Shown here piece after piece: positions 13,543-15,674 of a stretch of 15,674 nucleotides of DNA (within the stretch, counting starts at the first letter, position 1; every line of letters starts with the position of its first letter). This DNA comes from Burkholderiales bacterium. Its GTDB lineage: Bacteria > Pseudomonadota > Gammaproteobacteria > Burkholderiales > Burkholderiaceae_C. The notes beneath the pieces are model-generated. The model searched no databases. It saw only the letters and a program-made list of their open reading frames with translations, and was not told the DNA's origin. The stretch covers positions 1 through 15,674 of the forward strand of contig SBFU01000336.1 in NCBI GenBank assembly GCA_006227785.1, written 5' to 3'. Position numbers and translations under genes: made by a program.

Positions 13543-13905
13543 CGGTGCTCGGCGGCCCGTTTTGGGTCGGCGGGCAGCGACCGCTGCCTCCAGCGCCAGC
13601 CAGGCCCAGGGCGCCATCAGCGCCGCCGATTCCAGGGCCTCGTCCGGCGGGGTGTGGTAGTTCAGGCGCATCGGCTTGCCCTTGGCCTCATAGACAAAGG
13701 GCTGGCCGCCTGCGGCCAGCCAGGCCGCTTCGGTCTGCGGGTTGCTCTTGAGGTACAACGTGTCCCAGGCAATGATGGCCACGTTCATCCCGTCGACCGA
13801 GATGCCCCAGCCTCCGAACATGCGGGTTGCCTTGCACGGCCCCAGGCAGGACAGCAGCTCGCAGGCATGCAGCACGAACGGATCGGTGACAGGGCGTGTG
13901 GCCAT
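13528..13905 (-). CDS. TfoX N-terminal domain protein
   Basis: Stand-alone TfoX N-terminal domain protein of 125 residues. It has FVLHACELLSCLGPCKATRMFGGWGISVDGMNVAIIAWDTLYLK, where RMFGG is the hallmark, and then PFVYEAKGKPMRLNYHTPPDEAL. Full-length TfoX/Sxy (about 200 residues) activates competence genes with CRP in gamma-proteobacteria; short proteins with only this domain have no established role, so a competence function should not be assumed. ATG 13905 is chosen because it starts MATRPVTDPFVLH just before the domain. An in-frame ATG at 14001 would add a Pro/His-rich tail and overlap the TetR start. No strong Shine-Dalgarno sequence is seen. It is divergent from the TetR gene (94-base gap) and its stop lies inside the convergent DUF2917 gene. 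Confidence 0.85.
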   Translation of the reverse strand: MATRPVTDPFVLHACELLSCLGPCKATRMFGGWGISVDGMNVAIIAWDTLYLKSNPQTEAAWLAAGGQPFVYEAKGKPMRLNYHTPPDEALESAALMAPWAWLALEAAVAARRPKTGRRAPSGTH

Positions 13906-13999
13906 GCCGACATGGTAGGCAGAGAAAGGCCGGTGTGCCAGTTGGAAGGTGTGAGCGGAAGTTGGGCCAGGGTGTGGCGCAGGGGTGGGAGAATCGCTC

Positions 14000-14605
14000 A
14001 TGGCCAGACCCCGCTCCGCCTCCCATGACCTCAAACGCGACCAGATCCTGGATGTGGCCGCCCAGTGTTTTGCCCGCCAGAGTTTCCCGGCCGCCAGCAT
14101 GAACGACATCGCGGCGGCCTGTGGCACCAGCAAGGCGCGGCTCTACCACTATTACGAAAGCAAGGACGCCATCCTCTTCGACCTGCTGGACCGCTACACC
14201 CAGCGCCTGCTGGCGCTGATCGGCGAGGCCGAGGCCCGCGCCCAGCGCAAGAACCTGTCCGAGCGCGAGGCCCTCAATGAGCTGGTGCGGGCTTTCCTGA
14301 CCGAATACGAAAACTCGGCCACGCGCCACCAGGCGCTGGTGTCCGACACCAAGTTCCTGGGCGAGACGCAGCGCCAGCTGATCGTCAACCGCCAGCGCGA
14401 TGTGGTGGCGGCATTCACACGTTTCCTGCGGCGCGCCTACCCGCAGCGCGTGAACGCAGCCAACCAGACGGCGCTGACCATGATGCTGTTCGGCATGATC
14501 AACTGGACCTTCACCTGGCTGCGTCCCGGCGGGGCCATGAGCTATGCGGCCTTCGCGGACGAGGTGGTCGCGGTGCTCGAAAGCGGTCTGGGTGAAGCTG
14601 GATGA
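14000..14605 (+). CDS. TetR/AcrR-family transcriptional regulator
   Basis: TetR-family repressor of 201 residues. The N-terminal helix-turn-helix occupies about 12-58: ILDVAAQCFARQSFPAASMNDIAAACGTSKARLYHYYESKDAILFDLL contains the family's conserved DIA, GTSKARLYHYY and SKDAIL elements. The ligand-binding helical domain follows and includes RHQALVSDTKFLGETQRQ and a Trp-rich FGMINWTFTWLRPGG segment. ATG 14000 has GGGAGA seven bases upstream; a GTG at 13985 would add five residues. The ligand is unknown. It lies 96 bases before the MBL-fold gene on the same strand and is divergent from the TfoX-like gene, so likely targets are itself and the operon starting with the MBL gene. Confidence 0.93.
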   Translation: MARPRSASHDLKRDQILDVAAQCFARQSFPAASMNDIAAACGTSKARLYHYYESKDAILFDLLDRYTQRLLALIGEAEARAQRKNLSEREALNELVRAFLTEYENSATRHQALVSDTKFLGETQRQLIVNRQRDVVAAFTRFLRRAYPQRVNAANQTALTMMLFGMINWTFTWLRPGGAMSYAAFADEVVAVLESGLGEAG

Positions 14606-14701
14606 CCCTGATATTGATGTGGTTGTTATTTACGGATGTGGAACTGATTTCGTTTAGGTAAAATCCGAAGATCGCCCCGATCCACCCACGGAGACCCCGT
14701 C
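14606..14701 (+). promoter_or_regulatory. AT-richer promoter region before the MBL-fold gene
   Basis: This gap is clearly AT-richer than its surroundings (about 14608-14664). TAAAAT at 14659-14664 is a good -10 candidate (one mismatch to TATAAT), but no -35 at standard spacing is convincing. ATTTAC (from about 14628) and GTAAAT-like sequence at the -10 form a loose inverted pair that might bind the adjacent TetR protein. A GGAGA Shine-Dalgarno sequence lies eight bases before the ATG. Confidence 0.35.
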
Positions 14702-15674
14702 ATGAGCAAAGCCTTTGCCTCCCAGGCCGACCTGGAAGACAAGAAAATCACCTTCGAACAACTCAGCCCCCACTGCTGGGCCTACACCGCCGAAGGTGAT
14801 CCGAACTCCGGTGTCATCATCGGTGAGAAGTACATCATGGTCAGCGATGCCACCGCCACACCGGCCATGGCACGCGACCTGATTGCCAAGATCCGCACCG
14901 TCTCCGACAAACCCATCAAGTACGTGCTGCTGACCCATTACCACGCGGTGCGGGTTCTGGGGGCCAGTGCCTACCTGGCCGAGGGCGCCACCGAAGTCAT
15001 TGCCAGCCGGGGAACCTACGAGCTCATCGTCGAGCGCGGCGCGCAGGACATGAAGAGCGAAATGGAGCGATTCCCGCGCCTGTTCCGGGGAGCCGATTCG
15101 GTGCCCGGTCTGACCTGGCCGACCATGGTGATCGGTGATGGCCAACCTGGACGTCAGGGCAGTCTGGAGATCGACCTGGGTGGGGTGAAGGTGCAGATCT
15201 GGCACCCGGGTGCCGGCCACACCCGCGGCGACACCATCGCCTGGGTCGAGGAAGAAAAGGTGCTGTTCAGCGGTGATCTGGTCGAGTACGAGGCCGGTGT
15301 CTACACCGGGGACGCCCAGCTTGAAGAATGGCCCGCCACGCTGGAGGCCTTGCGCGCACTCAAGGCCGAATTCATCGTGCCCGGTCGCGGCGAGGCCATG
15401 AAAGGCAACGACAACGTCAACAAGGCCCTGGACTACACCAAGCGCTGGGTGACCACCCTGTTCCAGGCCGGCAAGGAGGCCGTGGCGCAGAAGCTGGACC
15501 TCAAGGCCGCCATGGCCCACACCCGCAAGAGCATGGACCCGGTGTTCGGTCATGTGTTCATTTACGAACACTGCCTGCCGTTTGACGTCAGCCGGGCCTA
15601 CGACGAGGCCAGCGGCATCAAGAACCCGCGCATCTGGACCGCTGAACGGGACAAGGAGATGTGGGACTCGCTGC
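14702..15674 (+). CDS. metallo-beta-lactamase-fold hydrolase with incomplete metal-ligand set (3' end cut by window edge)
   Basis: MBL-fold protein; 324 residues are visible with no stop before the edge. Fold motifs are present: LTHYHAVRVLG with His79 and His81, HPGAGHTRGDTI with His173, LFSGDLVEYE with Asp192, and FIVPGRGEAM near 225-232. Canonical enzymes have HxHxDH and a late PGHG. Here the first motif is HYHAVR (Val83, Arg84) and the last His is Arg229, so the site-1 triad (79, 81, 173) is intact while site 2 keeps only Asp192. A one-metal enzyme or altered chemistry is likely. There is no signal peptide, so it is cytoplasmic. The C-terminal part (about 235 on) is a helical extension ending in a DVSRAYDEASGI segment. 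The start has a good Shine-Dalgarno sequence. A TetR gene precedes it; an operon probably continues to the right. Confidence 0.87.
   Translation, partial: MSKAFASQADLEDKKITFEQLSPHCWAYTAEGDPNSGVIIGEKYIMVSDATATPAMARDLIAKIRTVSDKPIKYVLLTHYHAVRVLGASAYLAEGATEVIASRGTYELIVERGAQDMKSEMERFPRLFRGADSVPGLTWPTMVIGDGQPGRQGSLEIDLGGVKVQIWHPGAGHTRGDTIAWVEEEKVLFSGDLVEYEAGVYTGDAQLEEWPATLEALRALKAEFIVPGRGEAMKGNDNVNKALDYTKRWVTTLFQAGKEAVAQKLDLKAAMAHTRKSMDPVFGHVFIYEHCLPFDVSRAYDEASGIKNPRIWTAERDKEMWDSL

Noticed and set aside
13528..13905. Competence regulator Sxy/TfoX
   Set aside because: Only the N-terminal domain is present and no competence genes are nearby, so the gene name tfoX was withheld.

Overview
The window is high-GC DNA from what looks like a betaproteobacterium of the order Burkholderiales, probably a Comamonadaceae-like organism. 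This rests on the protein types (a Cca with a C-terminal HD domain, a Slt70-type transglycosylase next to an NDUFA9-like epimerase, a LysR/DUF2917 pair) and on the gene order. It is inference, because no rRNA or other taxonomic marker is present. I see no tRNA, rRNA, CRISPR array, insertion sequence or integrase, and no gap above about 235 bases between genes. Long antisense open frames run through much of the window and are best explained by high GC.

Layout. 1-3854 (minus): cca, then otsB (trehalose-6-phosphate phosphatase), then a GH15 glucoamylase/trehalase-like protein that runs off the left edge; otsB and GH15 overlap by four bases. 3906-4619 (minus): a glutathione S-transferase. 4734-7226: a compact module made of a CsoR/FrmR-superfamily repressor (minus) divergent from a DUF302 lipoprotein and a FadL-type outer-membrane channel (plus). 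The roughly 230-base region between the divergent genes holds three inverted repeats, one resembling a CsoR-type operator and one an FNR-type box. 7262-10204 (minus): slt and an NDUFA9-like epimerase. 10243-10899 (plus): 5-formyltetrahydrofolate cyclo-ligase. 10915-12938 (minus): a DMT transporter and a LysR regulator. 13066-13542 (plus): a DUF2917 protein divergent from the LysR gene, with a T-N11-A palindrome between them. 13528-13905 (minus): a stand-alone TfoX N-domain protein. 14000-15674 (plus): a TetR regulator and a metallo-beta-lactamase-fold protein, cut by the right edge, whose metal-ligand set is incomplete.

How they fit together. Much of the window is ordinary core metabolism and maintenance: tRNA 3'-end repair, peptidoglycan turnover, folate interconversion and trehalose metabolism. 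The two parts that look like poorly described systems are the repressor/DUF302-lipoprotein/FadL envelope module with its repeat-rich control region, and the TetR/MBL pair at the right edge, which probably starts a longer operon outside the window.
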